Below, piece after piece: positions 21,490-29,079 of a DNA stretch of 64,000 bases; within the stretch, counting starts at the first letter, position 1; each line of letters starts with the position of its first letter. The DNA is from Bacteroidota bacterium (GTDB taxonomy: Bacteria > Bacteroidota > Bacteroidia > Flavobacteriales > Weeksellaceae): contig JAEWOR010000034.1 in NCBI GenBank assembly GCA_023399595.1, positions 16,777 to 80,776 on the forward strand, written 5' to 3'. The position numbers were made by a program, and so were the translations under genes. Under the pieces are notes generated by a model. The model saw only the letters and a program-made list of their open reading frames with translations, did not search any database and was not told the DNA's origin.

Positions 21490-24474
21490 TTATTTTACAT
21501 TATATACACTATCGGTTTTCTTTGCTTCTGTGGGTTTTGCTATTTCTTGAGGGGGCATATCGTTAATTTTACTAAATATGAAAACCTCTCCCGAAATTTT
21601 TGTTGCAGGATGATCTTTTACTATACGTTTTTGGGAATTCCAAAGCTCTTCTGGAGAGAAAGTATAGCCTTCAAGTTCACAATACTTAGCAACTTTAGTC
21701 TTTAAAGTTCTAGTTGTATAATTCTTAAGCTGTGGTATTGCAATAACTTCTTTAAATAAATCATCTTTAAACACATCTCTATCTAAATTATACGGATTCT
21801 CTAAAAACTTATCCATAAATTCACGGAACACTGGTCCTAAATCTGCAATAAGGTTACGCTTACGAATGTTATTTTGAGGAGCTTCCAGTTTTTCTCTAGT
21901 ACCAAGGTAGAATTGCAAACATTGAGCGTAAAAATTGATAAACAAATGCCACTGCGTATCATCCCACTGGGAAAAGAAATCGTGCCCGAAATGATCTCTA
22001 GGTGAAAATTCTTTTATCCCTTCATCTGCATTGAAACCATGATAGAAATTAGAGAAAGAAGATATTAAAAGCCTTGAGTATAAAGACGGGTTCAGATTTT
22101 TCAACGAGAAATTGGTAGTAATACAAATTTTTGGAGATCTATAAAAAGACAAATTGAATTCCGCCATGTTTTTGCGGTTAATACTCATGTCTCCCGTAAT
22201 ATCTGTGAATAATTCCTCGTAACGGAAATACTCATTAGCGTCATCAAAAAGTAAATATCTGGTTTCATCGGTAACTCCTTCGTACAAGAACTGGCCATCT
22301 AAAACTTCTTTTCTTCTTGCTCCTTTGTATTTGGTGTTTTTAAAACATCTAATTCCTGCACTCCAAGTAAGGGATTTCCCCGTTCTACCGTGGCTAGATT
22401 GCTCATCTACAATTTTATCGTCCATACCGATAACCGCCCAAGCTCTGGACATAGATTTGAAATTATGAAGCAGATAACCAATGGTAAAGCATTTGTTAAT
22501 AAAATGCATTTCTTGAGTGTAGTTTTGCTCTTCTGTAAGTTTATTTGATGTTAAATTACTTGGGTTCTTTTTTTTGTAATCAATTTGTTGATCATCCGTT
22601 AAATCCCCCATTTCTTCCTCCCAAAAAACTCGAGAACCATTTATTAAATAATTCATGTACTCGCAATCTTGGTTATGTATTTCTACTTTGTAATTTTTTT
22701 CTTTGTCTTTTTTTATCGTAAAAAGAGGATCCATTACTTGCATTTTGGAAGTATCTAGTTCTACACCTTCGTGTAGTTTGGCAACAAGGTTGTTTATAAG
22801 GTTTTCTTCTTTTACATACCTGGAATAACCTTTAGTTATTTTGTTTATTTTTTCTGCAGTAATTTCCCAAATGAATTCGTTGAAAAATAGAAACTGACTA
22901 TTTGGTGTGGCATCTACATAATCGAAACGCTTTTCGGTAAGCCCTGCTAATTTTTTTTCGGAAATAGCTTCGGAAGCTAACAGAAGATTTAATAAATCAT
23001 CTGGAAAATAAGTGAGTCCTTTTTGTTGTTGCTTCTCATCTAAACAACGGTTAAAAAAATCTTTAATCTCTTGAGCTCGCACTTCTTTAATAATGTGTGC
23101 GTCTTGTTGAATGAAGTAAAAGCCATCTTTTCTGTTTTCGTCTTTTACTTTATAAAATCCATTGAGCTTTAAAAAATTAAATGCATTCTTATGGTTGATA
23201 GAATATTCTACCGAACCAGTTCTTTTGCTGTATTTGGACTCCCAAAACCTTGCAGGACGTGATAATTCTAAAAGCCTTTCCACTTTAGTTCTTAAAGCTT
23301 CCTGCTTGTCGTCTCCAAAAACGACATTGGTCTTCATAAAATCGGTAAAATCTTTTAATGGGTTTCCTCTAAAGTCTTTTTTAAAAGCCAGTTCTTGAGG
23401 TAACCAAGCTGTCTTAACATCCATGTGTTCTAGTGCTAATTTTTTACCTGCAGCAACTCCAGTTGGATCTAAATCCGGAACATTAATCACATTTTCTGCA
23501 TACTTGAAAAGAGTTCTTATTTCTACTTCGGAAATAGTAGCGGTTTCTGAATTAAATTCTACAACCGCTGCTGCTTTACCAGACGACACCATATTAATAT
23601 GATCTCTAACTCCAGAACAGATAACTACATTCTTTACTTTTTCTACTTTTTTATCTACGCCAACAACGGCTCCCGTTTTATCGTCTTTAATATCAACTTC
23701 TACAATTGCTTTATTTTTTAATCTTTCTAAGCCAAAAATATAATTGTGTGGTTTTTTGCCTAAATAAGAAAAACGATATCCTTTATCCTTAGATTTTGGT
23801 TGGTAAATTTTCAACCAAACAGGATCTACTTCTTCTACTTTTGGTATTTTTTTCTCTCCTTCTAATTTTAAACGTGGCTTCCATTCTGGAATTATCGCCA
23901 TAATAGGATATGTGGGTGTAGATTTTACTGTAAAGACTTTCCAATATTCTTCCTGCACACCTTTTTCTTTTTTCACCCAAGAATAGGATTCTATGGAATA
24001 TAAATCGCATGTTTTACAGTGTTCTTTAGTTACCAATGGCCCAAGAATTTCCAGTTCATAATCTGTAAATTCTTTGGTGGTAAAAGCAAACCCTTTATCA
24101 TTTAATTTCTTGCCGGTATATTCTTGCATGGTGCAAGATTCTAGGTACTTAATTTCGTTTTTTTGCTGTTCTATTAACCCGTATTGTTCCCCTAAATCTA
24201 GTAATGCTTCAAAATATTGCTTGCCTGTTTCTTTTGCATAAATGTGAATTGCGTTTTTCGATTTGCTGTAAAAACCACCAGGATCTCCGTGATCGTAAAC
24301 CAGATAAGCTCCATCCCTTTCAAACATTGAAGCAGACGGATTTTTATCATCGTCATTATCTCTTATTCTAAAGTTTTTTCTTTCGTCTGCTTGTGGTAAA
24401 AAGCGTCTTATAATATCAGCTCCACCGTTAGAAGCTGCGAAAATTTTATTTTGATCTATCGGGAATGTGGACAT
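21490..24474 (-). CDS. replicative primase-helicase fusion
   Basis: 994 residues. The N-terminal 100 residues resemble the CHC2 primase zinc-binding fold (DDDKNPSASMFERDGAYLVY) but lack the zinc-binding cysteines. A TOPRIM-like segment follows at about 284-345 (VVICSGVRDHINMVSSGK, then VPDLDPTGVAAGKKLALEH with the Asp-x-Asp). An SF3-type helicase domain has the Walker A GRTGKS near residue 692, a Walker B-like YLLFDDANE, and KICITTNFSLKNLNPSLYSR as sensor motif. It should both prime and unwind phage DNA. Candidate origin repeats lie at 19764-19978 just beyond its operon. Confidence 0.8.
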   Translation of the reverse strand: MSTFPIDQNKIFAASNGGADIIRRFLPQADERKNFRIRDNDDDKNPSASMFERDGAYLVYDHGDPGGFYSKSKNAIHIYAKETGKQYFEALLDLGEQYGLIEQQKNEIKYLESCTMQEYTGKKLNDKGFAFTTKEFTDYELEILGPLVTKEHCKTCDLYSIESYSWVKKEKGVQEEYWKVFTVKSTPTYPIMAIIPEWKPRLKLEGEKKIPKVEEVDPVWLKIYQPKSKDKGYRFSYLGKKPHNYIFGLERLKNKAIVEVDIKDDKTGAVVGVDKKVEKVKNVVICSGVRDHINMVSSGKAAAVVEFNSETATISEVEIRTLFKYAENVINVPDLDPTGVAAGKKLALEHMDVKTAWLPQELAFKKDFRGNPLKDFTDFMKTNVVFGDDKQEALRTKVERLLELSRPARFWESKYSKRTGSVEYSINHKNAFNFLKLNGFYKVKDENRKDGFYFIQQDAHIIKEVRAQEIKDFFNRCLDEKQQQKGLTYFPDDLLNLLLASEAISEKKLAGLTEKRFDYVDATPNSQFLFFNEFIWEITAEKINKITKGYSRYVKEENLINNLVAKLHEGVELDTSKMQVMDPLFTIKKDKEKNYKVEIHNQDCEYMNYLINGSRVFWEEEMGDLTDDQQIDYKKKNPSNLTSNKLTEEQNYTQEMHFINKCFTIGYLLHNFKSMSRAWAVIGMDDKIVDEQSSHGRTGKSLTWSAGIRCFKNTKYKGARRKEVLDGQFLYEGVTDETRYLLFDDANEYFRYEELFTDITGDMSINRKNMAEFNLSFYRSPKICITTNFSLKNLNPSLYSRLLISSFSNFYHGFNADEGIKEFSPRDHFGHDFFSQWDDTQWHLFINFYAQCLQFYLGTREKLEAPQNNIRKRNLIADLGPVFREFMDKFLENPYNLDRDVFKDDLFKEVIAIPQLKNYTTRTLKTKVAKYCELEGYTFSPEELWNSQKRIVKDHPATKISGEVFIFSKINDMPPQEIAKPTEAKKTDSVYNVK

Positions 24475-24602
24475 AGTTTAATTTTTAATGGCTTTAGAGT
24501 TACTATTTGAGATTGCCCATTCATTGAAATGTGATAATCTTTGAGATTTATTTTTCTAGATTCAGTTTTCCAAGAGGAGAAATTATAGGTTATCTTTTTC
24601 AT
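24456..24602 (-). CDS. small early phage protein, 48 aa
   Basis: A short frame from ATG 24600-24602 (MKKITYNFSSWKTESRKINL) to the stop at 24456, overlapping the primase-helicase start by 19 bases. It exactly fills the gap between the 24606 stop and the primase-helicase. Beta-like and basic. Support is tight packing only. Confidence 0.45.
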   Translation of the reverse strand: MKKITYNFSSWKTESRKINLKDYHISMNGQSQIVTLKPLKIKLCPHSR

Positions 24603-24605
24603 TGT

Positions 24606-24827
24606 TTAAAATGGTAGTTTTTCTTGGGTTGGTATTTTTTCTAATTGTGTTTTTAGTTTTTTCAGCGAGTAGAATTTTCCAGCGATATTATAGCCGATAC
24701 TTCCACCGTTGTACACTTGTTTTATTTCCCTGTTTGTTTTAGCATTGAAACATTTATCGCCCGAAAAGACGTAATTAGGTGCAAATTTTAAACGGTATTT
24801 ACATAGATATTTCACTGTGATAATCAT
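24606..24827 (-). CDS. small early phage protein, 73 aa
   Basis: 73 residues (MIITVKYLCKYRLKFAPNYV). The pattern KYRLKFAPNYVF ... CFNAKTNREIKQVYNGGSIG ... GKFYSLKKLK is one I know from many small Flavobacteriia phage proteins. It resembles the N-terminal DNA-recognition part of HNH-type homing endonucleases (NUMOD4-like) without the nuclease. It lies between the primase-helicase and the cassette array. DNA binding is a reasonable guess, not shown. Confidence 0.6.
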   Translation of the reverse strand: MIITVKYLCKYRLKFAPNYVFSGDKCFNAKTNREIKQVYNGGSIGYNIAGKFYSLKKLKTQLEKIPTQEKLPF

Positions 24828-24862
24828 GATTTACGCCTTTGTGTTTATTCGTCAATTGAGGA

Positions 24863-24872
24863 GTTATGTGCC
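24863..24872. repeat. left boundary half-site of the cassette array
   Basis: GTTATGTGCC is the exact reverse complement of GGCACATAAC at 25212-25221. The two flank the 24876-25196 gene as cassette ends. No stem sequence follows on the left, so the attC site of this cassette is truncated after its first box. Confidence 0.5.
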
Positions 24873-24875
24873 ATA

Positions 24876-25196
24876 TTATGACGACAAACCATGAAGTTTT
24901 ATGCAGACATCAAAAAACTGCTTTTCGTCACATATCTTATACTCTTTATTATCAACTTTGACTTTCATTTTCTTTTTACCAAAATCGTTTTCAAAAACAA
25001 ACCACGAAAACCAATTAAATTCATCGCCTAAAGCTATTTCGACAACTTTTATATAATCGTCAATGAATTTATTTCCAAACTCACAAACACCAGTTGAAGA
25101 GGGGGATATTACCTTTAAGACTGCATCAAGTTTATCCTGTTCTTTAATAAATTCTTTTAAATTATGACTTGCATAATAGAAATCTTTGTATTCCAT
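24876..25196 (-). CDS. cassette gene 1, 106 aa, unknown
   Basis: 106 residues from the ATG at 25194-25196 (MEYKDFYYASHNLKEFIKEQ). The frame remains open nine codons upstream into the cassette boundary, but the internal ATG leaves the repeat free and is preferred. Acidic and aromatic (FNWFSWFVFENDFG, ICDEKQFFDVCIKL). The stop is four bases from the boundary half-site at 24863. It is part of the array of small genes separated by attC-like repeats. Function unknown. Confidence 0.55.
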   Translation of the reverse strand: MEYKDFYYASHNLKEFIKEQDKLDAVLKVISPSSTGVCEFGNKFIDDYIKVVEIALGDEFNWFSWFVFENDFGKKKMKVKVDNKEYKICDEKQFFDVCIKLHGLSS

Positions 25197-25214
25197 ATCT
25201 TGAAAAAATACGGC

Positions 25215-25334
25215 ACATAACATCGGTTTTGCAATAGTGGGGCTTTAGTGCTAAAACAAACATTTGTACCTTGTAATAAATTCAACTTTTCGGCTTCGAT
25301 TTCCCCACCATCGCAAAGCCTTTTAACGTTATCT
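25215..25334 (-). repeat. attC-like site A, 120 bases
   Basis: Starts ACATAAC and ends GTTATCT. The inner arms 25225-25242 (GGTTTTGCAATAGTGGGG) and 25303-25320 (CCCCACCATCGCAAAGCC) pair over 18 positions with three mismatches. A 60-base centre contains CTTTAGTGCTAAA, also found in site D. Eight bases from the stop of cassette gene 2. The layout is that of an integron attC: outer AAC/GTT boxes, imperfect arms and a variable centre. Confidence 0.6.
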
Positions 25335-25342
25335 GTAACCGA

Positions 25343-25609
25343 TTAAAAGAAACCGCCTTTTTGATTTTTAGGAGGTATTGGTTTTGAAACGTGTTTAATA
25401 TGATCGAAATTACCAATGAAATCATCTTCTTTTCGGGTTACGATAACTTTTACTTGATATTCATGTTTTTCATCAAGACTACATAAACTACCTGCTAATG
25501 TTTCATAAGCATCAGCATCTTTGTTTTCTTCAAGATTTTTATAACAATCTTTAATTGCTGAATTAGTCCAAAGCGAACCAATCATTTTGTCTAAATTTTC
25601 TAATGTCAT
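25343..25609 (-). CDS. cassette gene 2, 88 aa, unknown
   Basis: 88 residues starting MTLENLDKMIGSLWTNSAIK. The N-terminal half is helical; the C-terminal part has YQVKVIVTRKEDDFIGNFDH and a basic, proline-rich end (HVSKPIPPKNQKGGFF). The cassette ends GTTATCTGT (25328-25336) and ACAGATAAC (25643-25651) are exact reverse complements, as expected for one excisable cassette. Function unknown. Confidence 0.55.
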   Translation of the reverse strand: MTLENLDKMIGSLWTNSAIKDCYKNLEENKDADAYETLAGSLCSLDEKHEYQVKVIVTRKEDDFIGNFDHIKHVSKPIPPKNQKGGFF

Positions 25610-25644
25610 TTTGTTATTTTATTATTAGTTTAAATTTCGGCTAC

Positions 25645-25774
25645 AGATAACATCGTATTGCAAAAAGCGGGGTTGAAGTTATATGCAGTCGGTTTTGTTT
25701 GTTAATTAAGATTTTGTTTCAGTATTCCAGAAGTGCAATTAAGCCCCGCCTTCTGCAATACTTTGCCGTTATAC
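25645..25774 (-). repeat. attC-like site B, 130 bases
   Basis: Starts AGATAAC and ends GTTATAC. Arms 25655-25672 (GTATTGCAAAAAGCGGGG) and 25744-25761 (CCCCGCCTTCTGCAATAC) pair with two or three mismatches. The centre is 71 bases. It lies directly upstream of cassette gene 2 on the minus strand. Confidence 0.6.
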
Positions 25775-25804
25775 AAAATATTCGTTCCTCATACTTCGTA
25801 TAAC
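25768..25804. repeat. gene-less mini-cassette body
   Basis: GTTATAC (25768-25774) and GTATAAC (25798-25804) are exact reverse complements separated by only 23 bases with no frame. Together with site B this forms a cassette without a gene. Confidence 0.45.
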
Positions 25805-25827
25805 AGGCAGTTTGCCAAAATGCGGGG
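25798..25827 (-). repeat. attC-like half site C
   Basis: GTATAAC followed by AGGCAGTTTGCCAAAATGCGGGG resembles the first arm of sites B and E. The matching second arm is missing, and the stop codon of cassette gene 3 starts at the next base. The site appears deleted up to the gene. Confidence 0.5.
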
Positions 25828-26409
25828 TTAAGTGCTATACTCATCGTTAGTGCTTCCTTTGTCAGTTTTTATTTTTTTCCCCTCCGCTTCTTTTGAACCA
25901 AATATTTGAGATATTGCATTGTCTGTTAAGATTAGATTCAGGTAAACCAAATCCGATATAGTTTCATCAATTAAATTACCACAACCGACACCCAATGAAC
26001 CTTCTATTTGAAAAGCCCTTGATTCTAAATCAATCAAAATTCCTCTTATTGAATCATATACTTCCTCTTTTTCTACTAATTCAAAACCATTAAACAAAAC
26101 TTTATCTTTAAAAGAACTATATTCTTCTAATGCTTCACTATAAGATTCATAATCAACAATATTTCCTCCTTCTATGTAATCATAATTGTCATAATCACTC
26201 GGCAAAGGCTTCTCTATAACCTTACCCTCATTATCACAAGGCACGAACATTTCAAGTTTTAAAGGCTTTTTTAAAAAGTGGGCATACTTTATACAACTTG
26301 TAGAAAAATAAAAAGCATCTGATATATGATTATGTAATCCGTTTTTTAACTCTATTTTGTTTAATTCTAAAACGAAATCAACCATTGATATTAATGTAAA
26401 TTCTTTCAT
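25828..26409 (-). CDS. cassette gene 3b, 193 aa, unknown
   Basis: 193 residues starting MKEFTLISMVDFVLELNKIE. Acidic and helical, with NYDYIEGGNIVDYESYSEAL in the middle and a charged tail (KEAEGKKIKTDKGSTNDEYS). Its last codons abut the half attC site C, so the natural C-terminus may have changed when that site was truncated. It starts one base after 26411-26638 and forms a two-gene cassette with it. No family recognised. Confidence 0.55.
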   Translation of the reverse strand: MKEFTLISMVDFVLELNKIELKNGLHNHISDAFYFSTSCIKYAHFLKKPLKLEMFVPCDNEGKVIEKPLPSDYDNYDYIEGGNIVDYESYSEALEEYSSFKDKVLFNGFELVEKEEVYDSIRGILIDLESRAFQIEGSLGVGCGNLIDETISDLVYLNLILTDNAISQIFGSKEAEGKKIKTDKGSTNDEYST

Positions 26410-26410
26410 T

Positions 26411-26638
26411 CTACTTATTATTTAATTTTAAGTCATCAATTGCGTGGTTATAGCCAGCCGTAAAGTCTTTTATAGCTATTTCACCTAAAGTTTCATCGCA
26501 CCCATTTAATAATTGGGAGTAATATTCACCGCATACTATTCTTGCATATAGTTCTGCTTTTTCTTTTATGTATTGGTTTTTCTGATCTTCTAATCCTTCG
26601 TCTATCAGGTCGGATATTCTGTTTTCGTCGTAACTCAT
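26411..26638 (-). CDS. cassette gene 3a, 75 aa, unknown
   Basis: 75 residues starting MSYDENRISDLIDEGLEDQK. Acidic and helical (KEKAELYARIVCGEYYSQLL, AIKDFTAGYNHAIDDLKLNN). Its stop is one base before the ATG of 25828-26409, so the two are translationally coupled in one cassette. Function unknown. Confidence 0.55.
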   Translation of the reverse strand: MSYDENRISDLIDEGLEDQKNQYIKEKAELYARIVCGEYYSQLLNGCDETLGEIAIKDFTAGYNHAIDDLKLNNK

Positions 26639-26670
26639 AATTATAATTTAAAATGTTATTGTTTTGCTTC

Positions 26671-26784
26671 CTATCGTCAGCAATTTGCCAACGCTCAAAA
26701 AAAAATAAAAACCTTGCTTTAGTGCTAAATTGAGCTTTCGTACTTCCTTTGCCCGCACTTCGGCAAGCTGCTATCACGTTAGGC
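26671..26784 (-). repeat. attC-like site D, partly degenerate
   Basis: The right box is a consensus GTTAGGC (26778-26784). Arms CAGCAATTTGCCAACGC (26678-26694) and GCACTTCGGCAAGCTGC (26755-26771) pair imperfectly. The left box has CCTATC instead of CCTAAC, so the site may no longer recombine. The centre shares GCTTTAGTGCTAAA with site A. Confidence 0.5.
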
Positions 26785-26791
26785 GAAATGA

Positions 26792-26980
26792 TTACTCATC
26801 ATCTGAATTTAAATACATTTCATAAGCTTTACTATGTTCTTTTTTCCAATATTTAAGCTGATTTCTAAAAGCACTCCAAGAAGCTTCAATATCATTTCCT
26901 GCACTAAAAGAATGATTAACTAAATCACATATTTCACTTTTAAGGTTATCTAAGTAAATCCTATATTGTGATTCCGTCAT
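26792..26980 (-). CDS. cassette gene 4, 62 aa, unknown
   Basis: 62 residues from the ATG at 26978-26980 (MTESQYRIYLDNLKSEICDL). The longer upstream frame would begin inside attC-like site E and is rejected. Helical, with ASWSAFRNQLKYWKKEHSKA and an acidic end. The cassette is bounded by GTTAGGCG (26778) and CGCCTAAC (26994), exact reverse complements. The stop is eight bases from site D. Confidence 0.55.
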   Translation of the reverse strand: MTESQYRIYLDNLKSEICDLVNHSFSAGNDIEASWSAFRNQLKYWKKEHSKAYEMYLNSDDE

Positions 26981-26994
26981 AATTTCATCACTTC

Positions 26995-27126
26995 GCCTAA
27001 CATCAGTTTGGCAAGATGCGGTTTGAACCCTATTTTTTGACATATTTTCAAATTTTAAAAGTTTGTAATTGTTTTAAAGTTTCAGCAAGGTATTCCGCAC
27101 CTCGCCAAGCTGTTTGAACGTTAGCG
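26995..27126 (-). repeat. attC-like site E, best example, 132 bases
   Basis: Starts with consensus GCCTAAC (26995-27001) and ends GTTAGCG (27120-27126). Arms CAGTTTGGCAAGATGCGG (27004-27021) and CCGCACCTCGCCAAGCTG (27095-27112) pair over 18 positions with three mismatches. The centre of 73 bases is AT-rich. The stop codon of cassette gene 5 lies inside the GTTAGCG box, a common feature of integron cassettes. Confidence 0.65.
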
Positions 27127-27390
27127 GTCAGCGTTACGTAACTCCACCAACTTTGAGTGCCAACCAGGAAACATATCATCTTTATCCTTGCGTTCTGATC
27201 CATATCCCGCAACTTCTTGAAGTAATTCATTATTAAGTTGCTGATTGGCTTTTAAAAATATATATCCGTTTTTCGGTTTAGTGTCGGCATAAATAGCTCT
27301 TACATCACCTCTTGAAAACTCAACAAGTACTGTTATCCGGAACAGTTGATTGTTTTTAAATTCGATTCTACTTTCTAAAATATTATACAT
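27121..27390 (-). CDS. cassette gene 5, 89 aa, unknown
   Basis: 89 residues starting MYNILESRIEFKNNQLFRIT. The N-terminal 45 residues are beta-like (VLVEFSRGDVRAIYADTKPK) and the rest helical (ANQQLNNELLQEVAGYGSER). The stop codon is part of the terminal box of site E. On the right only a half site (27417-27460) remains. Function unknown. Confidence 0.55.
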   Translation of the reverse strand: MYNILESRIEFKNNQLFRITVLVEFSRGDVRAIYADTKPKNGYIFLKANQQLNNELLQEVAGYGSERKDKDDMFPGWHSKLVELRNADR

Positions 27391-27416
27391 CGTTTTTTTT
27401 TTTTTGAATTATACCG

Positions 27417-27460
27417 CACTACTAACAATGGATTTAAGTTACCACTGCGGACGGAACGCT
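27417..27460 (-). repeat. attC-like half site F, right end of the array
   Basis: CACTACTAAC followed by a segment ending CACTGCGGACGGAACGC resembles a first attC arm. No second arm is found before the next gene, and the box does not match the opposite end of cassette 5. It is listed as a degenerate array end. Confidence 0.35.
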
Positions 27461-27531
27461 GTTCAACTTTTTTTTAATTACGAGATAGCTTAAATGTCTC
27501 GACTGTTTTCTGTCACCAATACGCTTAATTT

Positions 27532-27837
27532 CTAAAATGTAAATGGATTAGCATTTTCACCAGCATAGGTTAGGGTAAACATTTTATAATTAAAATCACC
27601 AGATGCTTTTAGTTTCCATATTTCTAACTTGTGCTTATCTATTGGTTTTGATCTGTAAAATAAACTATCACTATCTGTTTTTTTCACCTCTAAAAATTTG
27701 AGTTTGTTTTTAAAATCAAGAGTGAAAGATTCTGAATCTTTAGCGGCACAACATTCTGACATTTGTCTTATAAGACTGGATACTCTTATTTCTCTTATTG
27801 TGCTTGTGCTTTTATGTTTTTCTAATTTCCAAGCCAT
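27532..27837 (-). CDS. early phage protein, 101 aa, unknown
   Basis: 101 residues starting MAWKLEKHKSTSTIREIRVS. Contains two adjacent Cys (SECCAAKDS) and a beta C-terminus (GDFNYKMFTLTYAGENANPF). It is the first ordinary early gene to the right of the cassette array and may share the early transcript. Not recognised. Confidence 0.55.
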   Translation of the reverse strand: MAWKLEKHKSTSTIREIRVSSLIRQMSECCAAKDSESFTLDFKNKLKFLEVKKTDSDSLFYRSKPIDKHKLEIWKLKASGDFNYKMFTLTYAGENANPFTF

Positions 27838-27903
27838 ATTAAAAGTGTTTTTTTAGGATTCTATTTTTGCTAAAAACAACTGCTATTTTGAAGATTATTG
27901 TTT

Positions 27904-28122
27904 TCATGATTTTAGAATTGTTTTAGAAATTTCTCTCATTGCAATTGCTTCTATGTAGGCTATTTCTGCAAATTCTTCTTCGGTTTTGGCGATGTTTTTT
28001 TTTCTGGCTTCATCGTTCATATTGGGTTGTGTTTTGAAGTTTTTAATCCTGTTGCGCAGGGTTTTCATTCTTTCGCCCATTACTATTCTTATGCGTTCTT
28101 GTTGTTCTATCGTGTAGCTCAT
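27904..28122 (-). CDS. early phage protein, 72 aa, unknown
   Basis: 72 residues starting MSYTIEQQERIRIVMGERMK. It is a single long charged helix (RMKTLRNRIKNFKTQ ... EARKKNIAKTEEEFAEIAYI). It follows a hairpin at about 28146-28165 (ACCCCGTTTAGGCGGGGT) that separates it from the zinc/LuxR-like gene. Function unknown. Confidence 0.55.
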   Translation of the reverse strand: MSYTIEQQERIRIVMGERMKTLRNRIKNFKTQPNMNDEARKKNIAKTEEEFAEIAYIEAIAMREISKTILKS

Positions 28123-28181
28123 AGTACTAAATTTTGTGTTTTATAAAACCCCGCCTAAACGGGGTAATTAAAAGGAAAAAG

Positions 28182-28745
28182 TTACAATAGCCCTTCCAAA
28201 AAGAGGAATTTCGCTAACTGTTGTTTCGTTAATACTGGTTTGTTAATTACAGATTTTACTTTTGAATAAATACTTGTTTTGAAGACAAAGAAAGTCCCTA
28301 AACAAAATCCTAATTTATCGGCAATGGTTGTGTTCTTATCTGCCCCTGCTAATTCTAACATTACAGTAATTTCCATTGTTTCAAATTTCTCTTCACCTCT
28401 GGTTAAAGGTTTGCAAATTATATTTTCACCCGAACAATTTCCACGCATTGGACAAATACAAAAGTCAGCACTGGTTTCATCTTTAGAAAAATCTGGATGA
28501 AAATTCAATGCACCAAACCGACATCTTGCTAATGTTTTTTGCTGCATAAATGGATTGTCTGGAAACCAATGGTTAAGAATTTGTTTTAGGTCTGCTTCAT
28601 TTTCAATAATGGAAGCGAGCTCTGAATGCTCTGGAATATTGTCGAAGTTTTCAACGCTACCATTGTGTAATAGCATAACTTCTGAGCCGTTGGTGAAATA
28701 CTCCTTGGATGTGTCGAGCATTCCAGGATAAACTCTTGTTTTCAT
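28182..28745 (-). CDS. early phage regulator-like protein with Cys cluster and LuxR-like helix-turn-helix
   Basis: 187 residues. The centre holds a Cys-rich segment (CRFGALN ... FCICPMRGNCSGENIICKPL, five Cys). It is followed by LTRGEEKFETMEITVMLELA and TIADKLGFCLGTFFVFKTSI, spaced like the LuxR-type helix-turn-helix (Leu-Thr-x-x-Glu ... Ile-Ala-x-x-Leu ... Thr-x-x-x-x-x). It is the second gene of the early operon, right for a transcription regulator acting after the immediate-early step. Metal binding and DNA binding are inferred from pattern only. Confidence 0.6.
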   Translation of the reverse strand: MKTRVYPGMLDTSKEYFTNGSEVMLLHNGSVENFDNIPEHSELASIIENEADLKQILNHWFPDNPFMQQKTLARCRFGALNFHPDFSKDETSADFCICPMRGNCSGENIICKPLTRGEEKFETMEITVMLELAGADKNTTIADKLGFCLGTFFVFKTSIYSKVKSVINKPVLTKQQLAKFLFLEGLL

Positions 28746-28757
28746 AAGTCTTATTAT

Positions 28758-29060
28758 TTAATTTGTTTGATTGTTTTTTTGTAGTGCCGAGAATTGAGCA
28801 ATACGGTATAATGCAGAAATAATTCTCACATTTAGAATTCTTTCTTTTTTTACTTTTCGGATATAGGAAGTATCTATATCTGCGATACTTTCGAAAAGCT
28901 GTACTACTTGTCTTGTATAGTTTCTGGGTAGATGGGCATCAATAAAATCAAAAGTTTTTTCGATGTCTAAAAAAACAGATTCAGGTACGGAAATTAATTT
29001 CACATCCTCAATATTCATTTGAATATCTAAACCTTTATTTTTTTGTGTTAAATTTGTCAT
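28758..29060 (-). CDS. first early phage protein (Cro/Ner position), 100 aa
   Basis: 100 residues starting MTNLTQKNKGLDIQMNIEDV. The C-terminal half is helical (TRQVVQLFESIADIDTSYIR, KERILNVRIISALYRIAQFS) with Lys/Arg between helices. It is transcribed divergently from the XRE repressor, directly behind the early promoter with operators at 29088-29118. That is the place of a Cro-like antirepressor, but no classical helix-turn-helix is clear. Role from position only. Confidence 0.55.
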   Translation of the reverse strand: MTNLTQKNKGLDIQMNIEDVKLISVPESVFLDIEKTFDFIDAHLPRNYTRQVVQLFESIADIDTSYIRKVKKERILNVRIISALYRIAQFSALQKNNQTN

Positions 29061-29079
29061 CGTGATATATATTACACGG

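Noticed and set aside
26526..26777. An 83-codon minus-strand frame across 26526-26777
   Set aside because: It overlaps the 26411-26638 gene in another frame and runs through attC-like site D; composition is Lys/Arg-biased and not protein-like.
24863..27426. CRISPR array
   Set aside because: The repeats are imperfect inverted repeats of over 100 bases that alternate with genes of different length; there are no short constant direct repeats with unique spacers and no cas genes.
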